Translations under genes and position numbers: made by a program
The notes under the pieces: model-generated
What the model saw: the letters and a program-made list of their open reading frames with translations, nothing else
Told to the model about the DNA's origin: nothing
Database searches by the model: none
Shown: positions 9,601 through 17,783 of the stretch, one piece after another
Layout: each line of letters begins with the position of its first letter
Position numbering within the stretch: position 1 is the first letter of the stretch
NCBI GenBank assembly: GCA_900128395.1
Contig: LT649495.1
Span: forward strand, 1-21,843
Length of the DNA stretch: 21,843 bases
Origin: Stramenopiles sp. TOSAG23-2
Lineage: Eukaryota; Sar
Direction: 5' to 3'

Positions 9601-11040
9601 GTTGGGCAAATCATAGATGCGGCACGGACAGGAGTTGAAGTCGCCCTTCAAATCAAGGCACAACATGATATGAAGAGAAAAATGAAACGGGATAAAAAGA
9701 AAGCTTTAGAGCAAGAGAAGAAGAACAATGAAGCGATCACAAAAACACAGGAAAGAAAATACGCTGAAATAAGAGAGCAAGCAGAAAATGGAAAATTGAC
9801 CTTGACGAAATCTTCAATAGCCGAAGCTGCAGAAAAAGCGAAATCTTACATGGCAGATGTGAAAAATAAATATAAAAATCCTCTGGAAGATTACCAAGCT
9901 GAGGTCGATGCTGACGATTTTGCAGATGATGTAAAAGAAGCTGCCGCTAAAGGGGAAAAGAAAGGAGAATCAATAATTAGTAAAAATAAAAATTATGCAA
10001 AAGCTATGTCAATGCATATGAAAATGAAAAGGGCAGCAATGAAAATGAAGTTAAGAGGGAAGAAAAATTTAAGAAGACGATTATTGAACAGACAAAGCGA
10101 AAGAGGACAACGTCTATTTAAAAAGAAAAAAAAGAAGAAGAAGAAAAAGAAGAAGAAGGCTAAACTACCAACAAAGCCAAAAGGGGGTCCATATTGTAAA
10201 TGCGAAACGCCAACAGAGACTGCAACTAAAGGTAAAAATGCAATTGTATGTGATAATGATGAAAAATATTATTGCGAAGATGATCAGACATGTGCAACTG
10301 ATGTCACGATGAAATTAGCAGATAGACTACATCTTTGCACATATCCTACAAACTTGCCGCTGGAGATGATATACACAGAAAAAAAATGTTTTTGGGGAAC
10401 TCGAGCCCTCGATGACAAAGAGTATATAAAAGTTTATGATATCGAAGAATGCCACGAGGATTGTGTAGGACGTGATGATTGTTCCGGTGCAACATACGAT
10501 AAAAACGAAAAGAAATGTTTTCTTCGTGGTGGTTTTAGTGATCCAGTTATGGAAGATTGTAAAGAAGGCCTCGTTGGTTTAACAAGAACAACAGAAGAAG
10601 AAAAATTGAAAGTTGATGTCCTCAATGATTTAAATAACGAACGCAAAGTGAAACAGTTAACAAATGATAAAAAGGAGGCAGATGAGGAGGAAAAGAAAGA
10701 TGAGGAGGAAGTGAAGAAGATGGATAAAGATGCGGAAAAAATGAGGAAAAAGTTAAATGGAGACATAGCTAAAAAAGCAAAAGAAATGGAAGCAAAGATG
10801 AAACTAGAAAGTAAGAAAATAAGTGAAAAAATACAAAATGCTAAAAAGAAAGCAAATGACGATTTAAAAAAGCAAGGGGACAAGCTTGAAAAACAGATTG
10901 CAAAAGCAAAAAAAGAAGGAAAAGCAAAAGTGGACAAATTTAAAAAAGATGCTAAGAAAAAGGCAAAAGAAATGGGGAAAAAGCTAGGGAAAAAATTTGA
11001 AAAGTGTATGAAGAAGGGTGGTCTAGAAGCGTGGGTTTAA
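6639..11040 (+). CDS. Secreted lysine-rich repeat protein with cationic 11-mer repeats and a PAN/apple-like module; frame broken once
   Basis: The protein is encoded in two overlapping frames, 6639-about 7966 and about 7967-11040. Both carry the same EQ(K/H)TG(L/I)S repeat, so one gene of about 1466 codons is implied, with one extra A in the A7 run ending at 7966. I chose the ATG at 6639 because it begins a signal peptide (SRQTLVFLSVFLLVSTLSQVNG, with cleavage expected after VNG); an in-frame ATG lies at 6627. After an amphipathic helical region come about eight TGLS repeats (about 7447-8430). A long helical part ends in an acidic stretch (GGEDDEEEGEEDGE) and a dibasic KRSRR at about residue 802. 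Seven 11-residue Lys-rich repeats follow (9100-9330). Next are a hydrophobic AALDAAAFIPGVGQIIDAA segment, a poly-Lys tract (10120-10157), Cys pairs, a PAN/apple-like module (10387-10590) and a Lys/Glu coiled coil. Surface or matrix function is inferred; I do not recognise a family. Confidence 0.7.
7452..7625 (+). repeat. Two 87-bp tandem repeats coding for a 29-residue unit
   Basis: The units 7452-7538 and 7539-7625 are nearly identical in DNA, with a handful of changes including one Lys to Gln replacement. Each encodes TGISKEML(K/Q)DTDAMKG followed by a helical tail. They are the youngest members of a longer series of degenerate repeats running through about 8430. Near-identity at the DNA level points to recent unequal duplication. 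Confidence 0.9.
9100..9330 (+). repeat. Seven 33-bp units coding for 11-residue cationic amphipathic repeats
   Basis: The translated units align without gaps as LKKIGKKIKKG, VKKVGQAVKKG, VRAVKKFAKKN, FFNVGKKLRKK, FKKGLKKFGQK, VYKGVKKIGKF and VVKGIKKAFKF. Hydrophobic residues recur at positions 1, 4 and 8, with Lys elsewhere. This is a hendecad pattern that would form an amphipathic, strongly positive helix. The register is kept at the protein level but the DNA has diverged. Confidence 0.8.
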
Positions 11041-11660
11041 AATTCGTGTGCGTGTATATATATTTAAAGTCGTGTACTATTGCTGATTGTGTATTTGTGT
11101 ATTTGTGTATTTGTGTTAGTGTACTGGTACTGCCACTATTTTAATTTTTCATTTTTCATAATTGATACGAAATGATAGAATTCATAAAATACAAGCAATT
11201 ATACTTGTGTGCTTGTGCCATATTAATAACAGCCATTTCTGAATGGGGTGCGACCGTGCGAGGCAGCTACGTAGATTTGGACCTGGAACGTGGAAATGCC
11301 TCTGCCAGTCTGTGGTGTCGAGAAGCCGAGGGGAGGATCGACAACAACAACAGCCATTTTTTTAATACCCCACCCTTACTATAACTTAGAACATAATAGT
11401 TAAAAACAGGAATAATGAATAATATCATTTAAACACAAATACTATTTTCCATACTTTCCTCTAATATAACATTTTATCATTTTTTGTAACAACATAACCC
11501 CCCCCTTCTTCATTTTTTTAGATTTTTTAATCTGCAAAGCTTCTTTTTTTTTCTAAGTCAATAAATTAATGCATTGATAATATTTTTACACCGTTTCTGT
11601 AATATAGCTTTTCAATTTTATATTATTATTGTTCATTTTGTTAATAATACAGTAATAACA
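11041..11660. other. Intergenic region before the sulfotransferase gene
   Basis: It contains three copies of the octamer TGTGTATT at 11088-11111 plus a partial copy, and a GC-rich island at about 11238-11357. A 70-codon frame (11172-11384) opens with a hydrophobic stretch but has no recognisable family. C- and T-runs precede the sulfotransferase start. I see no convincing gene here. Confidence 0.45.
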
Positions 11661-13031
11661 ATGAGTTTTGCTTTTAGTTTCATTCGTTATGCTGCAATAT
11701 GGGTATTTACGTTTGCTTCAATCATTTTTGTTGCAAATTTACATCGTATACAGTATGCTACAGTGGATAGAAATCCAGCGTATACACACAAAATGATAGT
11801 ACATAAAAATACGACATTGTTGGCAAAAGTATCAGAAGTAATTGATACACATAAGGCAGCACATTACCTTTCTGAACATGCTGAAGATGCATGGAGAAAT
11901 TCAAGGTTTCATAATGATATTAATAATTTAGCAGAAGCAACAAGAATAAAAGTTTCAGACAACAAAGTTACGTATGTATATGTACACGTCCCACGCACAG
12001 CAGGTGATAGCTTGCAAACACATTTATTTCCTATCCCTGAAGAGCAAACGCATGTAGATTCTGCATGGTGGGGTAGCACAGGTGTGCCAGACTTAGTAGC
12101 TTCTTTGAATTATCCAAAATCTTGGAAAGTAGACAATTACAAACGTCTGTACAAAGGTTTTTGGTCAAGAGACAGAGTTATAAACGTGATTAAAAATGCT
12201 ACAATTGGAAAACGAGGAACTGCGTTTGATACATCGACAAATAATATCAGAATGTTTACCATATTACGACATCCACATGAACGTATATGTTCCAATTATA
12301 AATTTTTCAAAGCACATGGTGTATTACCTCGTGCAGTTTGTAATGTAAATAAAAATAAAAATACCACTAATAAACAAGACAATAAATGTTGTCCAAGTAA
12401 AGGATTGTTAATAGATTATTTAAAGCGTGTATTAATTAAACATCCAAAACAATTAGAAAAAAAAGGATCATGCCCATTAAATGGGAACGAATGGAAAATG
12501 AAAAGTTTTATGGATAATGAAATGGCATATCAACTTGGTAATATCATGGAAGCTTTTAAACGTGATGTAAAACCGAAAGTTGCACTAGAACGTGGTAAAA
12601 ATTTTTTAGATATGATGGATTTTATTGGATTTTATGAAGATTGGAATACAGATTTTCATCGATTAAAGCATGATATATTCCATGATTTAGATAGCGAGGG
12701 CAATACATGGATAAAGTGGTTTCGGCAAGAAATTTTTTTTCTTGGTACATTTGCTGCAAGAAATCGTATGCGTACATTAAAATATAGTGGTGGTGTCCAC
12801 GGGGAGACAAGAACATTAATGGAAGAAGCGACAAAATTTGATATGGAAATTTATAAATATGCACGTCGTAAAATGGGACGTAGTGAAGATGGCGGCTTAT
12901 TCAAAAGTTACAACGAATGGCTTTTAAAAGAAGCTGTACCATTTGGCGCTTTTTCTCTAATTTTCTTATTTATATGCCGTCGTTATTGTACTTGTCTTTG
13001 TTGTACTTTTTGCCAAGAGAAAAGAACGTAA
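11661..13031 (+). CDS. Membrane-bound sulfotransferase (carbohydrate sulfotransferase type)
   Basis: The gene encodes 456 residues without introns. It is expected to transfer sulfate from PAPS to a carbohydrate or other acceptor, probably in the Golgi lumen. An N-terminal membrane anchor (residues about 6-26, with AAIWVFTFASIIFVANL) gives type II topology. The 5'-phosphosulfate loop is HVPRTAGDSL at about residue 109. The 3'-phosphate motif is FTILRHPHERICSNYKF, with its Arg at about residue 203. Both fit the membrane sulfotransferase families. I chose the ATG at 11661 (AACAATGAG context) because the longer open frame begins at a TTG and adds no supported sequence. A second hydrophobic segment lies at about residues 428-440. 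It is followed by a Cys-rich tail (CRRYCTCLCCTFC), which is unusual for the family. The acceptor cannot be told from sequence. Confidence 0.8.
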   Translation: MSFAFSFIRYAAIWVFTFASIIFVANLHRIQYATVDRNPAYTHKMIVHKNTTLLAKVSEVIDTHKAAHYLSEHAEDAWRNSRFHNDINNLAEATRIKVSDNKVTYVYVHVPRTAGDSLQTHLFPIPEEQTHVDSAWWGSTGVPDLVASLNYPKSWKVDNYKRLYKGFWSRDRVINVIKNATIGKRGTAFDTSTNNIRMFTILRHPHERICSNYKFFKAHGVLPRAVCNVNKNKNTTNKQDNKCCPSKGLLIDYLKRVLIKHPKQLEKKGSCPLNGNEWKMKSFMDNEMAYQLGNIMEAFKRDVKPKVALERGKNFLDMMDFIGFYEDWNTDFHRLKHDIFHDLDSEGNTWIKWFRQEIFFLGTFAARNRMRTLKYSGGVHGETRTLMEEATKFDMEIYKYARRKMGRSEDGGLFKSYNEWLLKEAVPFGAFSLIFLFICRRYCTCLCCTFCQEKRT

Positions 13032-13151
13032 GAGGAGTATGATATGCATATATATTATACGATCGTATCTTAATCTAATATAATAATGTGGTGGTGGTGT
13101 ATGTGTGTGAGGCAAAAGGCTACATCGTTTTTTTTGCAGCCAAAAGCTTTT

Positions 13152-13172
13152 GCACTTTTATTAATAAAGTGC
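13152..13172 (+). terminator. Hairpin containing a polyadenylation-like AATAAA
   Basis: A perfect 7-bp stem, GCACTTT pairing with AAAGTGC, encloses a TATTAAT loop. AATAAA lies at 13163-13168, about 130 bases beyond the sulfotransferase stop. It may mark the 3' end of that transcript or belong to a small mobile element. Confidence 0.35.
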
Positions 13173-13185
13173 CAAGTGCCGTGAA

Positions 13186-13207
13186 AGGCAAGGACCCCTG
13201 CCCTGAA
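13186..13207 (-). repeat. 22-bp dispersed repeat, right copy
   Basis: This is the exact reverse complement of 363-384. The end CCCTG at 13201-13205 would be the outer edge if it were a terminal inverted repeat. See the left copy for the hAT-like comparison and the missing target-site duplication. Confidence 0.6.
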
Positions 13208-13311
13208 TGATGGTGAAACGATAGAAATGTCGTTAAAGATGGAGAAAGTTAAGTGATTATCTTTCGCACCCTTCGGTGACAATCAAATTTTCAGCGTGTA
13301 AATAGCAGCCA

Positions 13312-13529
13312 CACTAATTTTTTTCATTACTATGTCTATGGTAACACTGTATTAGGCCGTCACAGCACTATTTTGTCCACATTTTACCTGCTATTGCGGC
13401 CTAATAAGTGGCGACATTGCCACTAATTTTTTTCACTACTATGTCTATGGTAACACTGTATTAGGCCGTCACAGCACTATTTTGACGAAAAATTACCTGC
13501 TATTGCGGCCTAATTAGTGGCGACATTGC
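13312..13529 (+). repeat. Two 109-bp tandem units with internal inverted repeats
   Basis: The units 13312-13420 and 13421-13529 are nearly identical apart from a short differing stretch after CACTATTTTG and a few substitutions. Each begins CACTAAT. Each carries the inverted pair TATTAGGCCG / CGGCCTAAT(A), at 13350-13359 and 13397-13406 in unit 1. Unit 2 ends with ATTAGTG, the reverse complement of its CACTAAT start. This resembles a tandemly duplicated MITE or foldback element. Confidence 0.8.
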
Positions 13530-14165
13530 CTACCATACACACAGGTGGTACTTGAAAGACTTTTATACTTAAAATCACTTTTCCTATATGCTTAGACTAG
13601 TTTTTTAATTCTAATAATCTTTATCCACCCTTTGATGTGTATACACACAGTTATATATTTTATACATATAGATTTAAAGCTACAGAGTCTAATATAATAA
13701 TTTATACTTTATATACTATATTTATTTTAATACTGTTTTCCTTAAATGTTTATTTCTTCCAAGTCTCTTCTTTGTTATCTTGTACGTCAGGGCAGGGAAT
13801 GCTATATATTACCTGTACTGTATATAATAACACCACAGAATCTATCTTTTTTTAAAGATAGATTTCGTTAATGCTATTATATGTGCATGCTATTTTTTAA
13901 AATGGATGCCGTACTTGAACCTGTGACAACCTGTGTACAACCTAAACTAATAATCTAGGTCCTCTATAGACTTTTCTTTTCTTATATATAATATATATAA
14001 TATAAATAGTATAAAAAGTACAATTACAACAAATTGTGTGGGCTGGGATATATTTAATCTTTGATATATATATATATATATATATACATGTAAGTAAGCA
14101 TCATTAAAACGTTTATTTATAAATTACGGAAAAAAGAAAACAAACAATTATTATATAAGAAAAAC

Positions 14166-16530
14166 ATGTCAAAAGTTGTTGATGAAAATGCAGCAGAATC
14201 AGATCCTTTAACTGGTCCGTCTATCGGGATGGAAGGGAGTTCAGGTCATGGATGTTGTAAAAAGTTTTGTTTTGGTGCATATGGCTGGACAACATTATCT
14301 ATGGAATTTTTTATCGGCGCTATCGGTGGCCAGTTTGTCACTGCATTTCGTGTCAGTGGAAATTTAATAGCACCTATACAAATTTGGATAAGAATATGGC
14401 AACTTATCATGGCACCTGGACTAGGATGGATACAAGATAGTGAAGTTATGTTTCCGCTATTTAATCTATGTGGCATCAGGAAAAATTCTGAGTATCAAAA
14501 AGATGCTGATGGAAAAGAAGTTCGAGGGTCTGATGGAAAGCGGATTGTTGTAAAGAAAGGTTGGGGAAGACGTGCTCCTCATATTATTTATACTACAATA
14601 TTATTGATTGTTTTAGGAGCGTTTGCATATTCACCTGCAAAATGGGCTGACATGTAAGTACTTGTATTTATATACATAAATAACAAACATTACATAGTAT
14701 TACTGTATGTCTTTCTAACAAAATTGGATTTTTGCATACACATATAATACACACAAATTACCTTTCGTTATATACCGTATGATGCATAATGTTGGTACTA
14801 TAATAATAATAATAATAAATAGGACAACTGCACCTGATTCGACAAGGTTACTGAACAATGCTATTGTATATGGATGGAAACAAGAAGATGGAATTTGGAA
14901 TGATGGTCCAATGCCATTTACTGCTACAGACGGACTTGATTGTAGTAAACCACTAACATTAAATACAAGCATTGGGATGCAATATTTCAATAAAACTAGC
15001 ACTGATTCGACTAACGCAGTAACATTAATATATTCATCAGATATTTGTGCAAGCTTGGCTTCAAAGTCAAGCGTTTGTTGGCCAGGACCATCTGGGGCTA
15101 AAAAAACTGGCGATGGCGCACCCCGTGTTTGCGCAAAAGTTGCAGGCGAGACATTAGCAATACATTACCTGTTGATTGTTACATTTACGAAATTTGCTTG
15201 TGAAATGCAGTATGCCGCAATGGGACCTGCACGAATTGAAGTATATCCATGGAAAGAAGAACGTGTACAAGTAAATGCTTTGTACATCATTTATGTTGTG
15301 CTGGCCATTTTGGTATTTGTAGTTGGAAATACACAAATTCAAGGTCAAAATGAGCTTGGGACAAAACCAGAGGGTGGACAATCGGTAAGAACGTTTTGGG
15401 CAATCTATTTGGTTATTTCAAATTTTATTGGTTTTGGATCTATACCAGCAGTAAGAGATGCACAGCAACTATCTCTTGTAAAAACAACGAATGTATTGGC
15501 CGAATACAAACAGATATTAACAAGTAAACACGAAGCTCACGCGACATTTCGCGCATATTTATTACAACGGTTTCTTCAAACTTTGTGGAACAATATACGA
15601 ATTGGAACTTATTATTATTACTGTTTGTATGTATTACAAGTTTCATTGGCACAGACAGCTCTTGTTATTGGTCTAGGTGCAGGCGTTGGGTTATTTTTAA
15701 ACGCTTTTTTACAAGGCTTTTGGGCTGGAATATTTGGTATGAAAAGTAAGAATGGAAGAGAACACGGGCGAGATCCAAGAGTATGGACTTTGGTAGTATT
15801 TGCGGTAGGTTTGGTTTTGTATTTGATTGTCGTTGCTACATTATTGCAACCACAACCACTTGGAAGCGATTACGCGGGAATGAGTTTCGTCATTTTCCAA
15901 ATATTCCATGAATGCCAAAATAGTATTTCTGGCACATTGGATGCAATCTGGTTGGGATGGGTAAGTAGTAAAATTCTATTCCCCTAAACCTAAACAAAAA
16001 ACGATATCGTCTCTAACACATCACTCATTCATATACGCTACGCTCCACAGTCTCATGACTTGGATAATCATTATTGGACCAGAGATATGGGTATTGTTAA
16101 AAGACGCGAAGGTGTATATAAAACGTTACAAGTTGTATTTAGAACACTTGCCCAAATTATTGGTGTAATAGTCGTTTCAAGTTTAGTCATTGGTGCAACG
16201 CCATTATGTGATACAACTATTGATCCATCATTGTTGAATCCAGCATGCCAAACTACAATATTTCATTATTGGATTATTTTAATACCAATAATTCGTGTGA
16301 TTGAAATTTGGTCCGTTTGGAGATTTCCATTAACAGGCGATAAAATCAGACAATTATATTTAATACAAGGAGATAATCAAAAAGCTGTTGAAGGTACAGA
16401 TGCAGCAAATACAGTTGATTTTACCAAAGCAGGAAACGTTAACCCTAATCCTGCAAACAAAACACCCACATTAATTGCTGTAACAAATCCTACAGTTGTG
16501 GAGACCAATGCAACCGACAAGGATGTATAA
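14166..16530 (+). CDS. Polytopic membrane transporter, MFS/GPH-like, three exons
   Basis: Exons are 14166-14653, 14823-15960 and 16051-16530, together coding 701 residues. Intron 1 (14654-14822) starts GTAAGT and ends TAG; it splits a codon after its second base, and the join restores frame. Intron 2 (15961-16050) starts GTAAGT and ends CACAG, between codons. Without splicing, both junctions run into stop codons. The N-terminus is cytosolic-looking (about 30 residues, CCKKFC). Several hydrophobic segments follow. The early stretch IMAPGLGWIQDSE, then GWGRRAPHIIYTTILLI, resembles the loop after TM2 in GPH/MFS_2 sugar-cation symporters (a PxxGxxxD and GRRxP pattern). A long lumenal or external loop (about residues 163-255) has NTS and NKTS glycosylation sites and several Cys. 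Further membrane segments follow, and the tail is hydrophilic. The substrate is unknown, and the family assignment is tentative. Confidence 0.7.
14654..14822 (+). other. Spliceosomal intron 1 of the transporter gene
   Basis: This is 169 bases long with donor GTAAGT and acceptor AATAG, and is AT-rich with a (TAA)n run just before the acceptor. Removing it joins AT|G to give a Met codon and keeps the frame open. The run of TAA beside the acceptor makes alternative 3' splice choice possible. Confidence 0.85.
15961..16050 (+). other. Spliceosomal intron 2 of the transporter gene
   Basis: This is 90 bases long with donor GTAAGT and acceptor CCACAG, phase 0. It joins WLGW to SHDLDNHYW. Retention would give a stop soon after the exon boundary (the frame closes at 15987). 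Confidence 0.85.
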
Positions 16531-16658
16531 AGGAAGGTTTGAAAAGTTTAAACCACATTTTTTTTTTATTTTGGCGCCACCGTTAATATCAATAATGACC
16601 TTATGCATATATGATATATATTTGCATTATACCAAAGATATATATATAGATATATATA

Positions 16659-16687
16659 TGTTTTTCTCTTACTCATATGTTATATAA
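16659..16687. repeat. 29-bp inverted repeat, partner at 17402-17430
   Basis: The word TGTTTTTCTCTTACTCATAT and nine further bases recur as an exact reverse complement at 17402-17430. Related direct copies, with AATCATAT in place of ACTCATAT, lie at about 17212 and 17346. So the same word occurs in both orientations within 800 bases. Confidence 0.8.
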
Positions 16688-16715
16688 AATTTTTTTACTC
16701 CCGTTTATTAACATC

Positions 16716-16909
16716 TCAAATCAAAAATGATTTATAAATTTTAGTAAAAATTATTTAGTATTCAAAAGATGTTTCCTCTGTCTGTGATTCAGAGCTAAAT
16801 GAAAGAGATCCTTCAAATCAAAAATGATTTATAAATTTTAGTAAAAATTATTTAGTATTCAAAAGATGTTTCCTCTGTCTGTGATTCAGAGCTAAATGAA
16901 AGAGGTCCT
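16716..16909. repeat. 97-bp tandem duplication
   Basis: The units 16716-16812 and 16813-16909 differ at one base (A to G near the end). On the minus strand, the right unit contains the last 18 codons of an open frame, its stop and the following sequence. The left unit is a spare copy of that gene end. Confidence 0.95.
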
Positions 16910-16945
16910 CCTTCATAAAGTTGTAAATCACATTCTTTAATCAAT
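16852..16945 (-). pseudogene. Orphan 3' exon or gene remnant on the minus strand
   Basis: On the minus strand an open frame of about 30 codons ends in TAA at 16852-16854. A TTTAG acceptor-like site lies just before it (AG at 16946-16947). The peptide (LIKECDLQLYEGGPLSF, then SSESQTEETSFEY) has a protein-like composition, unlike the (TA)n flank. No upstream exon is apparent in the repeats to its right. It could be a last exon of the neighbouring nucleotide-sugar transporter by alternative splicing, but that protein already has a natural end. It could also be a relic of a lost gene, or chance. Confidence 0.25.
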
Positions 16946-17211
16946 CTAAATGATATATATATATCATGAGTAAATTAAAAATAAATTATGCGTAAATATA
17001 ATATATATATATATGCATATATGACCCCGTTTATCTGGGAGAGAGAGAGCTTTTCTGTATATATCGAAAATATATCATATGATATGACATAGACATATCG
17101 AACCGTACTTCTATGTATTGTATTTTATTTATGTTAATTGACATTTTTTTATTATTTTAAAAATATTTCATTTCATTATACACACATGTACGTAATATGA
17201 TATAATATATG

Positions 17212-17400
17212 TGTTTTTCTCTTAATCATATATATTCGTATGATATAAAATATATATATGATATATGAATATGATATATATATATTATATTATACAATTG
17301 TTTCTTTACCTTATCATATGCTTTTTATCGCTACTTCTTATCATATGTTTTTCTCTTAATCATATATATTCGTATGATATAAAATATATATATGATATAT
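17212..17400. repeat. 134-bp-period direct repeat in AT-rich DNA
   Basis: The segment 17212-17266 recurs at 17346-17400 (TGTTTTTCTCTTAATCATAT followed by a shared AT-rich tail). Between the copies sits the first of three copies of the 52-bp word that begins TATACAATTGTTTCTTTACC. Confidence 0.85.
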
Positions 17401-17449
17401 ATTATATAACATATGAGTAAGAGAAAAACACATATATGATATATATATT

Positions 17450-17783
17450 TTATACAATTGTTTCTTTACCTTATCATATGCTTTTTATCGCTACTTCTTA
17501 TCTTATTACTCGTACTGTACCAGTGTCGTATTACACACTTTAGGACAAATGATTATAATTCGAAATTCCTAAAAATACATCAATAGTTCCTAATGCAAAT
17601 AAAAATGAAAATGGTGTTATACAATTGTTTCTTTACCTTATCATATGCTTTTTATCGCTACTTCTTATCATATTACTCGTACTGTACCAGTGTCGTATTA
17701 CACACTTTAGGACAAATGATTATAATTCGAAATTCCTAAAAATACATCAATAGTTCCTAATGCAAATAAAAATGAAAATGGTG
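17450..17783. repeat. 167-bp tandem duplication covering the 3' end of the nucleotide-sugar transporter gene
   Basis: The units 17450-17616 and 17617-17783 are almost identical; I see a single T/A difference, at 17503 versus 17670. The right unit contains the last 25 codons and stop of the transporter gene plus 90 bases downstream. The left unit is a detached copy of this gene end, with no gene body attached. Confidence 0.95.

Larger units (their letters stand above)
13032..14165. other. Repeat-rich intergenic region between sulfotransferase and transporter
   Basis: No supported gene is present. The region holds a hairpin with an AATAAA (13152-13172), the right copy of the 22-bp repeat (13186-13207) and two 109-bp tandem units (13312-13529). 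A partial CAGGGCAGGG word lies at 13789-13798, and a (TA)n tract at about 14064-14086. Small frames at 13070-13282 (-) and 13637-13855 (+) lack family signals and start at non-ATG codons or in low-complexity sequence. Confidence 0.5.
16531..17706. other. Intergenic region built of nested tandem and inverted repeats
   Basis: Between the end of the plus-strand transporter and the end of the minus-strand nucleotide-sugar transporter lies about 1.2 kb of AT-rich duplications. These are a 97-bp tandem pair, a 134-bp-period pair, three copies of a 52-bp word (17291-17342, 17451-17502, 17618-17669), a 167-bp tandem pair reaching into the next gene, and a 29-bp inverted pair. (TA)n tracts fill the rest. 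Confidence 0.8.

Noticed and set aside
10434-10937. Minus-strand frame of 167 codons opposite the Lys-rich tail
   Set aside because: The Phe/Ser/Leu composition is the mirror of Lys/Glu codons on the coding strand, with no domain signal.
11172-11384. 70-codon frame with a hydrophobic start
   Set aside because: It begins with an ATG and has a short hydrophobic run, but shows no recognisable family, and its composition shifts abruptly at the GC island. Kept as an intergenic note only.
363-13207. A giant mobile element (Polinton-like or composite) bounded by the 22-bp inverted pair
   Set aside because: No integrase, transposase, polymerase B or capsid-like gene lies inside, and the flanks lack a target-site duplication.
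16852-17707. The orphan exon as the spliced C-terminus of the nucleotide-sugar transporter
   Set aside because: The transporter already ends with a complete TM10 and short tail. The nearest donor-like GTATTT is poor compared with the GTAAGT donors elsewhere, and the orphan peptide is hydrophilic where a membrane segment would be needed.
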